Source: Blasia pusilla
Taxonomy: Eukaryota; Marchantiophyta; Marchantiopsida; Blasiales
Reading direction: 5' to 3'
Assembly: GCA_050084515.1 (NCBI GenBank)
Contig: CM114271.1
Span: forward strand, 40,982,001-41,046,000
Length of the DNA: 64,000 nt
Within the stretch, counting starts at the first letter, position 1, and each line of letters starts with the position of its first letter. Shown here piece after piece: positions 11,242 through 24,900 of this stretch. The notes beneath the pieces are model-generated. The model was not told the DNA's origin, searched no databases, and saw only the letters and a program-made list of their open reading frames with translations. Position numbers and translations under genes: made by a program.

Positions 11242-13053
11242 AAGAGCAAGCAATCCCAAAGCCATACACTCAAGAGTGACACGAGAGACTCAAGATGTGG
11301 AATAGAAAGTGATGAACCCTTGAAGGTTCCTCCTCTTTATATACTCATAAGGGATCCACAAGAGTACAAAATAGAGCTAATCTTATCTTATGCCACATGG
11401 CTTCCTCTCAAGGCTTAGCCAATCACATTTTGACACAAGTAGATTTCCTCTTATCTCTTCTAAAATATTCTCTTTTATCCACTTGATATTTTTCAAATTA
11501 CCCCAACTAGCCTAGCCACCAACCAAGACTACTTTTGCTTTTCATTAAAGCACCAACCTCACTACTTTACTTTTATAAAGTCATCTTTTATTTATTACCT
11601 CTTTTCCTAAAGTTGGGCCTGCATAAAAGAGGCACCATAAAGAGGTTTAAACATGGGAATTTCCTTTTCCTAAGCTAATTTATTTAATACTGATAAAATT
11701 CTATCTAACACTTAATGAGGAAGGAGTTTACACACTAGCTGATTTTACTAGACGACAGCGCTCTCTATCGATGATAACTTCCTTATTAAAATTATCCAAA
11801 AATTGGGCGTCATACTCCTCAACTCTTTTCACCTTGAGCATCATTTGCTTCAACCTTACCATCATAGTAACTGATACCTAGATATCAAGGGAGAAAAGAA
11901 CTTTTAGCTTGGATATTCTTAGAACCTCAATCGACGTTATTCATACGAGCGTTAGACACCATTGCGTTCCACTTACTCTTTGGAGCATAATCCATGTGAA
12001 AAAGAAGGAGTGTTGAAATGACTTGAGCACAACAAAAGTCAAACGCCTTTAAAGAAAAAATGAACGTTCCAAGTCCTAGATTGAGTTCCTTGTGAGTCCT
12101 CATGAATATTGATTACGTGCCAAAATATTGCTTCTTTGTGAGCTCAAGATGTGTAATACTTGCAGAAGACTCGTAATTTTGTGCTAGTGCTTTGCGGATC
12201 CAAGCACTCGAACAAATGACACTCACAAATCTTTGTTCACTCGTTAATGACTTGCAAGATACTTAAATGACCGACACTCACAAAATAGTAGTGCGACCCA
12301 AAATGGGATTCTCCAAACAACACTCAGGACCTCTCGGTCCCTAATAATCTATAGTATTATTGGAGAGTGCCTTCTTGATTTGCAACACTTGTATTGAAGA
12401 AAATATTTCTCATACTATGAACATAAAAAAACGAAAAGAATTTGTGTGTAACATCATTAACCCCTTCGTGGGCTCTACATAGATTATGAATGGTTCCTCA
12501 TCCTTCACAAAGAATTCATGCAATGCATAATTCCCATGAGAAACTCAACATTGGTCCAACAAATGTTTGCGGTGCATCTTAGATTTTGTCTCCTTTGCTT
12601 AAGAGCTCTATGACTAAAATGCACGGGAAAAGCACTTACGACTTCATCGTTTATGATCAATTTTTTCACAAGCGGAATCTCAACGGTTAGTATGCGGTGA
12701 TAACCATGGGGAAAATCTATGCGGGCAAACAATGACACGCCCTAATAAATGACATCCCTTACTAGGGGGTGCCAATAGTGGGGAAACGAGATTCATGGAG
12801 AACCGGTTTATGAAGTCCCTCCTGCGCGGCCTAAAACGGGAAGAGTCGCCGGGCCAGTCCGTCAGGTAATCAGAAGAGGTAGACAGACACGGACGGCTGC
12901 AGCATCAGACCCAACTCCTTCAATTCTCCACCAGAGCCCCACACTTTCAGCGCAGGGGTCATCTCCGGGAGAAGTTGGAGGTCCGGAGCAGAGAGGCGGA
13001 CCCGCACTTCTTGAGGGGTTGAATCAAGTCGTGCGCGCTTTGATTTGGTGAAG
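11242..13053. other. Intergenic region upstream of the PHO88-like gene
   Basis: No gene is recognisable. The first 500 bp may belong to an older minus-oriented LTR. The last 250 bp, which are more GC-rich, probably include the promoter and 5' untranslated region of the gene starting at 13054. I could not identify a convincing TATA box in the correct place. Confidence 0.4.
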
Positions 13054-15076
13054 ATGGTGCCATGGAAGATGTTGATTGGGCCGGGATTGTTATTGGGGAT
13101 GAAGCTCGTCAAAGTGGATTACCAGAGCCCTGAAAATCTGCTCATCATTCGAGTTTTGTATGGGTGTTCGCAAGCGCTGCTGTTAGTGCTCTGTTCGTAT
13201 ATTGCCTATGGCATTCGAGAATATGGCGACGAGAAGATGTTTGTCAACCCTAAGCCCAAGGCGTCTGGAGAGTGCGTAATTCCGCTCTTTTCTTCCCTAG
13301 CTTTCGGTCGATCCCGATCAGGACGCTGAATGATGGATTGATAGAAGAGTCCAAGATTAGAGCTTATAATTTGTGTGGGGCCACATCCTGGGATTTGGCT
13401 GTTTTCGAGGGATGGTTGTGAGAATATTGTGTAGTTCTTTACTCTGGTTTTATAGAACCACGGGTTGTACCACAATGATTTGCCGCTGGAGCAGGTGTTT
13501 TGTGGCAGTGTTAGGACTGTGATATTAGTCTCCTTCAATGCTGTCTTTCGTTTTTCGGATCTCTAGGGCATGATTGGACCACTGAGCTCCAATCATGGAT
13601 GGACGGGGTGGATTTTTTTGTTTGGTTGTGGGCTACTGAGAGGGGAAGTGGCTCTATTTCCTCATGTGTATTGGATCTATTTTCTACTTCGTCGGATACT
13701 TGCTGCTTGGTTGAAGATGTGAGTATTATTTGTGCAGGCAACCAACGGAATCACCAGTGACAGTCAAGGAGTATGACACAAAGGAGCTTGTGAAGCTTGC
13801 CAAAAACTTTGCACTGGTAAGAATCTTCAATTGATTTGCGTATTGCGTGGAGAGAACTCCTCAATACTATCAGATGCTTATTTCGGAACAGGTCAGGGTC
13901 TCGATCCGTTGGATGATTACTGAAATTGGGTTCTTTAGTGAATGGGCAACTTGAAAGCGGACAGAAAGGTTGCGCATGCTGGATGGTGACTTTGGGCTGG
14001 TTTGGGCAACCAGAACTTGTCCACAACGAACTAGTTTAAATTTTAAGCGCGTCCGTCGTTTTGATTGTGTGACGAGACTGGCTCTGGATTGCGCTGACGT
14101 AGTTCTAGTGGTATGCGTGTAAATTTTTCATGGTTGATCGTTCTTTTTCCCCCCCAGGGCGCTGCAGTGACTATCGGAATCCATGTATACCTGCAAGTTG
14201 TACCGGCCTTGCTCCTCCAAATAGGTGAGTTGGAAAAGGATGTACAAAGTCGAACCCTTGAGTAACATGCACTAGGAGCAGCAGATGCAGAAGAAATATC
14301 AGTCTTTCATGTTTCTTAGGATAGATCAAGCGTTGTTAAATACTTTCTCAATCGGACTGCAGGGTTTATTATCTGAATCCGTGTACTCACTGCTTTGGGA
14401 CGTAGTTTTTGTGATCATTTCGTAAATCTCAACTGTGACCTATTTGAGGTTGGATGAATGTGCCATTCGTCGATGGGCACTAGGTGTTTTGGTCTGTGAT
14501 TGTAGACCTTTATCCTGATTTTTCCTGACTCATTTAATATTTGTTGAACTTTCTGACTGGTGTTTGGATTAATGCGTTACAGTGACGCAACCGATTACAC
14601 TAGCTGAGCACCCTCTCTTCGCAATATATGTCTTGAAGAAGGATCCAAGCAAGGATAGCAATCTCACACGCCCGTTTCCAGACAATTCTCCTACTGCTAA
14701 GTGAGTGGTGCAAGTTGAAGAAGCACTGAGTAGGAAAGATGACTTACATGAACTTTCTTGTGTTGTTATGCAGTCCATAAAAGGCTTGAAGCATGTTTTG
14801 TATATGGGGATTGGGGATTGCGTTGGTTCTAATTTTGTTGTCATCGTGGTTTCAAACAGAATGGACGCTATGAAGCAGGAAGCTATTAGGAAGCGGCAAG
14901 AAAATTCTGAACAGGAACAAGCAGGAGGTGAGGCAAGGATGATAGGGTCGGAGACTGTTGTAGAAAAGAAAGATACAAGCAAAGACGTAGCTGTAGGTGG
15001 CGACGCCAATACATCTCTGTCAACAGCCGAGAGGAGGCAAACAAGACATGAATCGGAAGGATTAAGAGGAGACTGA
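13054..15076 (+). CDS. PHO88/SND3-like ER membrane protein, five exons
   Basis: Proposed coding exons are 13054-13271, 13738-13816, 14158-14224, 14583-14700 and 14860-15076. All introns have GT/AG borders, and the lengths sum to 699 bp (232 residues plus TGA). The product matches the Pho88/SND3 family. An N-terminal hydrophobic segment (MVPWKMLIGPGLLLGM) is followed by IIRVLYGCSQALLLVLCSYI, then VTVKEYDTKELVKL, the helix GAAVTIGIHVYLQVVPALLL, and a block ending in NLTRPFPDN. The C-terminal tail is charged and glutamine-rich. In yeast the protein sits in the ER membrane and supports SRP-independent targeting (it was first linked to phosphate uptake). Length and motif order fit. The start is the first ATG of the hydrophobic exon. 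In-frame TTG and GTG lie just upstream but are unlikely starts. I am confident of the family, less so of the exact plant function. Confidence 0.9.
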
Positions 15077-18000
15077 AACATTTGTTCAGGCAGAGGAGTA
15101 GACCTAAAACTAGGATACACGTGTTGTTAGTCATCATTCATGAGAGCTGATGAGGTGATCACCCTTGCTAATGGTCAGGGTACCGCATTGGGTCACTGTA
15201 TTCGTCATTTTTTAGGATGGAGGGCAGCACTGCAATTTTCCCCCGCATACACGAGTCCTGAGATCCCTTACGACCAAGAGGAAAACGCTCAGTGAGTACA
15301 TCGGACGGTGTTTAGAAGTCTTATTGAAATGGCTCATGATGGCTCTTACTGACTTTGCCGGTATTGGAATGCATGCGCTCAAGTTTGAAATGACTCGAAA
15401 GTTCCTCATGCGATTTGGATCACAGCACGAGAATTGGGAAAGTTGCTTAGAAATATCTTACAGCCATATCGAACATCACTGAGATGGAGTCCCCTTCCGT
15501 TCACAGACGGGTTGCGATCGTGTGGGGGATGCCGTGGTTGAGAATCAGCCAGGTCTATTCCATACGCATGACCTCCGCGTGTAATTCGGGAATAAAGTGG
15601 GGGTAAATCGAATATGTTCGACCCGATAATCCGGGTTGCCGTGACTCTCACGTCGAGTTACGGCACGGTGGGCAAAATTAAACGTGTTTAAATGAATGTG
15701 TGTAGAGCACCTTTATAGTTACGGGCATTTCCTTGCTGCCCTGATATGTATGCATTTTCTTGCGTACAAGAATGTTTTATTAAATCATGGAATGTTTTAC
15801 CATGTTAACTCTTTGAGATTGCATGTGGTAATCAGGCAGAAAGGAAAGGTCTCCTCTCTTAAGGCCACAAAAAAGACATGATTAGTCTTTTCACTCCTGC
15901 GGATGGCGGAGTGAAAGGATAATGGGTTCTTATCATGGGTCGAAAACAAATATAAGAGCCATTCTAAATTAACGACAACAACACAAAGTCCTCCTTTTCC
16001 AAATTCTTACTTTTCCATTAAAGCACTAAGGGAGAGAAAAACCGAAATTTAAATTTGATCACTTATCTATACTCGTGGCCCGAGACTCGGATCTCCTTTC
16101 ATCTCCTGACTCAAGGTCTCAACTTTTCAAGCCTTGAATCCTTTCATCCGCGGATGAATGAATTCTGACACGTACACAACACTAGGACTCCTTGGACAAT
16201 CGATTTGTATTCAGTATTTACGTCAGCCGTAGTTTGTCATCGCGCCGGCAATGGCATCATCATGTCGAACCTCCCGTGCAAGACTTCGGTAGCGCGCGGA
16301 ACACAAGTGTTGAATATCCACCCACTGTCGTGTCTGGTGTTGCGCTGCACAGAGGTTCATCCGCGGTCGCTCGCTCCACACCATTCCGAGACTGTTTTCC
16401 ACACCATCCACACTAGTATGTTACCCGGGTGACGAGTTTCTTTCAAGATAACCCCCTGTGTGTATAAATTCCCAATTTCACTCCTCCCACACTTAAATTC
16501 TATATTACTCCCACTCCTTGTTAATTACCCACTACCAAATAAAATTTCACTACTAACACCTATACTATCCCCTCCCAAAAAATATGCGACCATGGACGTA
16601 TTCCCTTCCAAATACATTTCCATCAAAATAATACAAGGTCTTATTCTGGCACTATTTTATCTTCTCATGCATGTTGTGTTGTAATCAGCGTATATATTAG
16701 ACTGCAGCGTATTTAACTCCATATTTCGTTTCATGGATTTGTGTCATTCCTAGTGCGGGGTGGCGGAGGCGGTGGAGGCACGTAGCAAATTAAAACATCC
16801 CGTAGTTTTGACGTAAAATAGTGTACCTCACGCCTCACGTCGCTCGCTGTAGGGATTTTCCACAAATCATGCGCGATTTGCTGAGCATGCTTGCCGGAGG
16901 AAGAGTTTAGAGGTTATTTAATACTCGAATACCCTAGCCACCGTTGGGTTCAAATTTGCCCCGTATCATGTGGCATTCCCCAGTATGGATACCAAAAATG
17001 TTTTCCACGACTTGTGCTGTATATTGTACCGGTTGCGTGCTTGCACCAAGAGACCGAGTTCTAAGTGGTAGGACGATCGTGGCACGCAGTGGAGTTGACG
17101 AGGACTCTTTGACGTCCAAGTCTTCCTTTACTAAGCGCACGTATATTTTCTAGGCTTTCACTTGCTTCCACGTGCCTTTCCAGCATGTATATGACGTGAC
17201 TATGTAGAGCTCGGTTAGGTTCAAAGTTATCATGAGGGAACGGCCTTGGGAATTACTTAGCAACGTTCTGTTAATCATATTGGGGCCGTTCTATGGGGAT
17301 GGCAGTAGTAATATTATCGGATTGTAGCAGGAAGCCCGTTTAAAAGTCAACATTTTCAAAAGAGATCGTTTCTTTTCCTTTCACTTCAGAGTTCATTAAA
17401 AAATCTCTTGATTGCTTCGCTCCCTTCTTTTAATCTCTTTATGCGCGAGTGCCATGCTCTTGCAACCGCCAGTAAACAACCTCCCCAGCTAAGTTGACCC
17501 ACGAAATTGATATTGAAGGAATGAAAGACGTGTAAGATCATGGGGCGGTGAATAGTAGAGTTGGACCTTGGCCTACATATCAAGGGTTCGAATCACATCT
17601 TCAAGGTCTTGGCTATCTTCACTAGTATATTCCATGATCTTTCTCATTACCACCTAGAAAAGGCATGGAAAGAAATCAACACTTCAAATCATACAAGTTG
17701 TATATTTCATACATGCGATTATGCAAGGTTATATATATATATATATATAAAATATTATTGAAAAAAGATAAAAAATGTGTGAATAGTTGATAAAAAAACC
17801 AAAAAAAAGTGTCATATCTCGTTAAAAATGTTTGTGAATTGCAAAGGAAACACAATTTTTACTCGGCTTCACTTGAAGAGTTAAGAGCAAATTTTCCTCT
17901 TGGAAGTTTTACCAGTAGAGGAAGAATGCTATGAACAATTAAACACCATTCGCATGTGGATCATACATGGAGCTAGACCATTTGATCTAGGGCAATGAAA

Positions 18001-19504
18001 GAGGAATATAGATCTTGTATGGGAGCCAAAGGATTGGAAGTAGAGAAGTTCAAATTTTTTTTTTGAGGCTGGTAGCCTATGAGAAGACATTATGTTTAGA
18101 ATCTTTAGCATATTGTATTAACTTTCTTTAATTTCCTCTCGGACTACAAGACTACTTTTTCTTACCTAGGAAGATATTATTGTTCGTGCGTCTATGGGGA
18201 TGGTAGCTAAATGATGGATTCCATTCTATTTTTGGGAATTATGCAAAATTTGTAAAGAAGAACAAGTTCTTTAACATCTATTGCTCCTAAACATTGTTTG
18301 CGGAAATCCATCCATATGCACCATAAGTATCATACGTTTCAGATATTGGTAAGACACTTGCAATATTGTTCAAGGAAGAAGCCTCGCAAACTTCAACCTC
18401 TAGAGTTGAGGTCTCTACAAGAAGAGGGAAGAAGACTAGAGGAGTTCTTCCTTGTAGCATGTAAAAAATATATGTTTATTAAATTTGGATAAGCAGAGTA
18501 CAAAAATAAAAAATAAAACTATGTAAGGATTATCTATATACTAGTGGAAGGAGTGATTTTTTGGGGGTGTTGCATCTCACTCTCGCATATGTTTGCTCAA
18601 TAAATATATTTTGACATTGGTGATTGATTTTAGTGTGGAATTGTTTTTGGAGTTATTAAAAGAGGGAATGTGCACTGCACGGAAAACTTACTAGCAAAAA
18701 GTTAAGCCATGGGATAATATTGGATGGCAAGGGAAAGCTTCAAAATCTACGAGGGTGAGTGTGCTCATATTAAGTAAAATTTTAAATTTTTTCATCCTTG
18801 TGAATCAAGGATACGCATGTAAGACAAATAAAAAATCAAGTTCACCCAAATTGAGAGTTGAGGCATAATCCTCTATATAGTTAGAGAGTTGGAAGTGAAA
18901 AACCCAACCTATTGTTTTTGTGGCCCTAATAATTTCTTCAAGATCTAGATGATCTTCTTAAAATCTTGCATATTCATCTTATGGGCCCACCAATCATATA
19001 ATTACATGCGAGCTCTTGTAGTTATCCAGTGCATATTTTGATCTAGCTTGTGCAAGAGTTTCTAGTTTATTGTGTCTTTCCTTTGAAGCTTCTCAGGAGG
19101 CATATGCTACTACTCAAGAATCTACTTCCTCAAGGATGGTGTAAACTGAACTAGAAAATTGTGATGTGAGAGCAAAACATGCATAAGAAATATTCAAAAG
19201 GTCTCCCATAGTTTATCACAAAGGGAGCCCATAAAATAAACATAGAGCTTTTGTTGAAGGCCTTCTAGGTCATGAAGAAAGTATCGGGATCGCACACCAA
19301 GTTGGGATTTTCCTTTCAAGATTTCCAATTGTGCACATAAAAACTCATACTCAAAAAACATGGCCTCCATATGACCACTTTAAACTTGGAAAGCCAACTT
19401 CTTATCTCTCAAATTATCCTTCTACTTAGTACCGCACCCGTACTTGGACTAGACAAAGGTGTGTAATTAATTAGAATGGGTTATTGATGGGGGTATACTA
19501 GTAT
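15077..19504. other. Intergenic region, no gene recognised
   Basis: The 3' untranslated region of the PHO88-like gene must end somewhere in the first few hundred bases. The rest is AT-rich with short random ORFs and a short (TA)n run at about 17729-17749. I see no RNA gene or transposon protein. Confidence 0.5.
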
Positions 19505-19924
19505 TTGGTAGTGCCAATGATTGTATGGAATGTAAATCAACATTTCATAACCACAAGTGCTTTCACTCAAGACACTTGCTATAAGAAATTTCCTCAATGT
19601 GGTCATATTTCCCACTATGTTCACAATAGATCTAATCTACAAAAATTTTACACCAATTTGCGATATGCCGTTGAGAACCATTGTGGTTGCATGAGGGATT
19701 GCAATGGTGACCGATTGAGCATGCTTATTGCAAGGTGTGCAGGCTTGAGGAGTGTGGAAATCAAACGTATGGCAAAGTTGCAAATGAGATCCTACATGGC
19801 GGGTGCATTATATTGGCCTCATATTGTGCATGGATACGTTCCAACCGCTCTACAATCTTTAAAACAAATCTTGTATTATGACCATGAAAAGTTACTAGGT
19901 CAAGTTATTATTCATGATCAATGA
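19505..19924 (+). CDS. Unrecognised ORF of 139 codons
   Basis: This is the longest open frame between the PHO88-like gene and element A, starting with ATG and ending in TGA. The predicted protein has several cysteines and histidines (CYKKFPQCGH, HCGCMRDC) but no motif I can assign, and no signal peptide or membrane helix. It could be a remnant of a transposase or a chance frame in repeat DNA. It lies 150 bp upstream of the truncated LTR of element A. Confidence 0.25.
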   Translation: MVVPMIVWNVNQHFITTSAFTQDTCYKKFPQCGHISHYVHNRSNLQKFYTNLRYAVENHCGCMRDCNGDRLSMLIARCAGLRSVEIKRMAKLQMRSYMAGALYWPHIVHGYVPTALQSLKQILYYDHEKLLGQVIIHDQ

Positions 19925-20074
19925 ATAAAAATAAGTGATAAGCATTAGATTCATATAAACCAAGTCATTTATAGGAAATAACTAAGGTTATAGGCTTGGT
20001 ATATGATTGAATTCATTAATGACAAAGTCATTAATATATTTGTAATGTCATGTGAGAATGACACTTTAGATAGA

Positions 20075-20608
<534 letters not shown>

Positions 20609-22384
20609 AAGAGAGAATAAGAGAGTGAGAGAGCTTGAATGGAGGACCTTGATGGTCACTCACTATTGGTGCAGGTTGGGGACCGTATTCCCCATTCAAC
20701 GGCTCATGGGAGTGCTCACGGGAGCAAAAGCCGATGCATTTGCTATTTTGTTGTTCAATTTTTCATGTGGGAGAGTGGCACGTGGAAGCGCTGCCAAAAT
20801 TTGGTTAGAAATTGAGTATGGGGGCGAGTTACTCTATGCCGGTGCTCTTGGGAGTACCTTGTAGCTTTCTGGTTGTTGTGTTTACAGGTTTGCAATTTTT
20901 GTTGGGAGAAATCAGAGCAAAAGCGCTGCCAAATTTTTGTGGGAGTGCAAATTGAAAAGCTGTACAAAAGTCCCTCTCAGTTTTTATAGGAAGGTCAAAT
21001 GAATTTTTTTTTGACATTGTTGTAGATTAGGAAGTTGTGCACATTGGGGAAGAAACAATGTGCAATTTGAACAAGTGATTAAGAAGTTATGATCATTTTT
21101 GTGAAGTTGCCATAGCCATAGCGTGAGCAAGGAGCAAATTTAGAAATTCTTGGTAACTTCTTAGTTGAGGTAGAAAAATTTAAAAAATATTTTATTATTG
21201 GGGAAAGGACAAGTGAAACTTAGGATCTTGAGGTTAAATTGAGTGGAAAATTTATTTAGTGGGTGTTGACCCAATATTTATGAGGCTTAGTGGATTATAA
21301 TCCAAATGTGAGTAATTTTAGTGAGTTGACCCTTAGTTTAAGGAGTTTGTGAAGTGGGAAAAAAACAAAAAACTTTGATTTTTTGAATAAGGTCAAAATA
21401 TAACGATTTTTACCCACAGGAAAGATATCATAATTACTATTAACTTTCATCATCCATGCGGGCCGTCCTTGCTCCGATCGTTGGCGCCGTCAACGACCGT
21501 CAACGACGTTCTTCACCGTTGTTGATTGGACGGTGACCTTTTTAGAGTCATGGGGTCGCCATTTATTTTCCACTTTGCTATGTTGTGATTGGTAGCCTCT
21601 TGATGATGATTGAGAACCGTGCCGTGATGCCCGTAGCCACAATGCGCCGCCAATTTCCGCGCCGTACTGGTCGTGGCCGCACTACACCGTCTCGATCGCG
21701 GAGCCGCACCATCACTGTGGAGTAGATTGTGTTTTTTTTTTATTGAGGAGGGTATGTTGCTGAGTGCCGCACCCTTTTCTTGAGTGCAGTGTTGTGCCGT
21801 TTGTAGCCGTTCCGTGCTGCTAGTGCCGCACCGTACTGCTGGACCCGCACCGCACATCGAGGAGATTTGAGCATCGTCAGTACCAGGGAAGTAAGATGTG
21901 CTATTAGGTGGAGTTTGTCTTTATGATCGAGTTGGGGTTAAGGCTTCCAGTTGCTGAGGGGCGATCAAAATTATTGTTAGGTTACCCATTTTGCTCTTTT
22001 GCCCTGCACGTGTTAGGGATTTCCGGGTATTGGGTAATTATTTAGGGATATTGGGTTTCGTGCAGATGCTGAGAGCATAGTTAATGTATGGGTGTAGGGG
22101 ACATAGACCTGTGTGGGATGTCCACAATTGAGGGTTTGTGCTATTCATGAGTCAATTGATCAGCCACTTTGCTGCATCACGCCGCTTGTTGCCGCACAAC
22201 ACTCGTCTCAATGAGAGAGTGTAGCTTGAGTGCCGTATGTTAGATGTAATGATTGAGTGATTACTCACGAGGTTGAGAGTGATCGTGTGAGAGGGGCACG
22301 AGGGTCATCATAACATCCTTTTGAGACTTTGAGAGGCGAGGTGGTGGACCTGAGAGTAGCTCTAGAGGGTTTACCTGGAGTGGT
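20609..22384 (+). other. Element A 5' leader
   Basis: About 1.8 kb between LTR and gag with no coding motif. A segment with GGAAGCGCTGCCAAA resembles the leader of copy B near 34430 (GGAAGCGCTGTCAGA), which supports a shared untranslated leader. This is where a packaging signal would be expected, but I cannot point to one. Confidence 0.55.
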
Positions 22385-23300
22385 GTGAGGTTTCGAGGGT
22401 CTCCACATGAGAGACCACCTCGATCTCCTTCGGTGTCATCTTCAGACGAGGGGGAGAGTGTAAAGGAGTGTGTTAGTGCATCGCCGCACACAGTTAGTGG
22501 TCCTACCGCTTGGGAGTACGAGATGGACGGTTGGGATAGAGGACCAGGTAGGTTTTTGGGTGCTATAGGCACTATAGAGTTACACGACTTCATTGTGGAG
22601 TTAAGGAGTTGGTGTGACTCACAACGGGCTAGGAACTCTAGAGAGTTCAACCCATTTACAACATGGAACGGTATGTTCCAGCACCTAGAGGGAGCACCCA
22701 TGGACGATTACCATGAGTTCTCGCACATATATGCCTAGGAGATTGAGGCATGGTGACTCTATTATGATCCACACTATGTGTCATGGACAGAGCCGTTACT
22801 CACGCGGTGACAGAGGCTGAGGCTATCCAGTCATGGTAAGCGATGCTGGATCAAACCCTGCGGACACGGGTGCGGGAGGGGGTGCTTCTAATGAACACCT
22901 CCCCTACGTTAAGAGGTGTTTTGAGGACCGCCAAGAATATTGAGCGCAACATGGCAGAGGAGAGCATAGCCACCATGGGGTTTGGGAAAGAGCAGGCACG
23001 ATTGCCTACACTACTAGTGCAACAATGTGGATTTTGAGATAGGTCAAACGAGGCACCATGAGCTAAGGGAGGATACCAAGAGGCCGTGCCACAGAGACTT
23101 GCACCTTAATATGTGGCTCAACAATAGCTGCCGGGGATTATTTGTTGGGCATATGATGGAGCCCATCACTAGTGCGATGGCACTCGTAAAGGTCATGGAC
23201 GCGTACCTCAGCATGGAGGAGGAGATGGTGCTGCACTAGGAGGATATCAGTGTGACTATTGTCAGAGGTACGGTCATACACGCGCCATGTGTTTTAGCCT
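22385..23300 (+). pseudogene. gag: Element A gag (stops and frameshifts)
   Basis: The capsid-like region is readable at 22385-22738, with TIELHDFIVELRSWCDSQ, NPFTTWNGMFQHLEGAPMDD and YHEF. These align with B (35845 on) and C (48140 on). TAG and TGA codons follow near 22736 and 22753. The homologous C-terminal capsid part is at 22843-23037. A CCHC knuckle (CDYCQRYGHTRAMC) lies near 23252-23293. At 22679 the codon is CAG, where B and C both have TAG. Confidence 0.85.
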
Positions 23301-24240
23301 ACACCCTGAGTTATGTTTGGACCGAGGGCCAGAGAGGGCAGCTGAGGGAGTTTCCGATCCGAGTGGGCCTAGAGGTCGTGTACCAAGTGGTCCCGTTGGG
23401 GAATGAGGAGTCGGAGTTGCCCGAGGGGATGGTGGAGTTGCCGATGGAGGAGTTAGAGTTCCACCACCTAGACGCGGATCGAGGGAGACGTTGGGCGTGA
23501 GGCTGGGATGGCTACTCAGATACAACATCTACAACAACAGATTACCGCCATGGCATTGATGTTACCCGATGCCAAATCCGTGGCATCAATGTCTTATGGA
23601 GCAGCCAAAGATATGGAGGATCTGGTTGGATGTGCGGGGTTGCCCAAATGGAGGCCGCCGCAATTGTTATGCAAGGAGCAGCCGCAGAGTTGGATCAACA
23701 GCGAGGGGAAGCCATGAAACAAACTAGGCTTCCTCAATCTTTCACATTGTCCAAGGCAATGAGGATCCTATCCATGGGTCCTGATCAGAGTTCCCGGAGA
23801 GTTAGTGATGTTGTTAGTGTACAGGCACGGAGGGCGATGGGAGAAGCAAGTGCGATGACTCCTATTGGTGATGCTCAAGAGGAGCATGTGTCAAGCACGT
23901 TATTGGGGGCGGCCACTCTTGTGTACCGCACTCCTTTATTTTCTACTTTCGATGTTATGATGTTGGGAGTTTTTTTGGCTGGCCGCTACGCTATGTGAGT
24001 GTGGAGTTGGTATTCCTGTGTCACACTCAAGGGTGATTGCAGAGGAGGTGATGGACATGCCCTTGGAGTTTATGCTGGGGCTGTCCACGTCAAATTCATG
24101 GTAGGGTGCGGCTACTAGGATGGTGGAGATGTCCGCTAGACCCATGATAGAGCGTGCCATGGCTTCTCTTGGTGTTGTGTTGCTAGATAACCAGAGACAT
24201 GTCTTCTAGTTGGTGAGTCCAAGAGGTAGAGTTTTTAGTC

Positions 24241-24610
24241 CATAGCATGTCTTATTGGATTCGGGAACGCAACCCCTAATGTTGGGGAAAGCGTCATTCA
24301 TAGGATTGCGCTTGACAAGAGCCGATGTGGAGCATTGTTCTTTACGAATATGGACATCCTTGGGTAGAGCAATTACCACACATTATATCACCCGGCAAGA
24401 AGTCGTGGTGAGGATTTGGGCGAGACATCCTACAGATGAGTCCGTGGTGCGAGCCAAGGCGATAGTGACCGATGCAGAGTCCTACAACATCTTGGTTGGT
24501 GGAGCAGTGTTGTATCCAATGGGGTTTTCCCTGGATAACTTGGAGGAGTCAGCATCCTACAGACCGAGATGGCAGTCCGATGATGGACGACTTTGTTCAT
24601 TACCCATTTA
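24241..24610 (+). pseudogene. Element A retropepsin-like protease
   Basis: The active-site motif DSGT (24258-24269) is followed by QPLMLGKASFIGL. A downstream block SYNILVGGAVLYPMGF aligns with copy B's protease, and SYRPRWQSDDGR ends the domain. In the family this aspartic protease works as a dimer to cut Gag-Pol. Between the knuckle and the protease (about 23300-24240) lies a poorly conserved spacer with a faint counterpart in copy C (near 49740-49900). Confidence 0.8.
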
Positions 24611-24900
24611 ATTCACAGGTGGAGTGATCGAGCGACGGCCTGGAGAGATGGCGACTTAAGCAGCATTTAGCAACGCCATCACGTGGCCTTCTGATTTGAT
24701 TGAGGGGCATGTCCATGCAGAGAATACACCGTGCCTGACACTTCTAGGAGAGAAGTGTTATGGTAGCTACATCATGTCTTGGAGGAGAGGTGCCACAGTG
24801 GGGCTCGAGTGAGGAGCCCCAATGTTTATCTGATGAGCATGTGCAGTCGGCGTGGAGTGAGGCGTTTGCACCAGTGCGTGACGGGTCAGAGGAACCCGAG

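Noticed and set aside
13045-13329. Single-exon ORF at the start of the PHO88-like gene with a longer N-terminus and a read-through C-terminus
   Set aside because: The GTGCGT donor at 13272 restores the conserved protein in phase with exon 2. Sequence beyond the donor has no similarity to the family.
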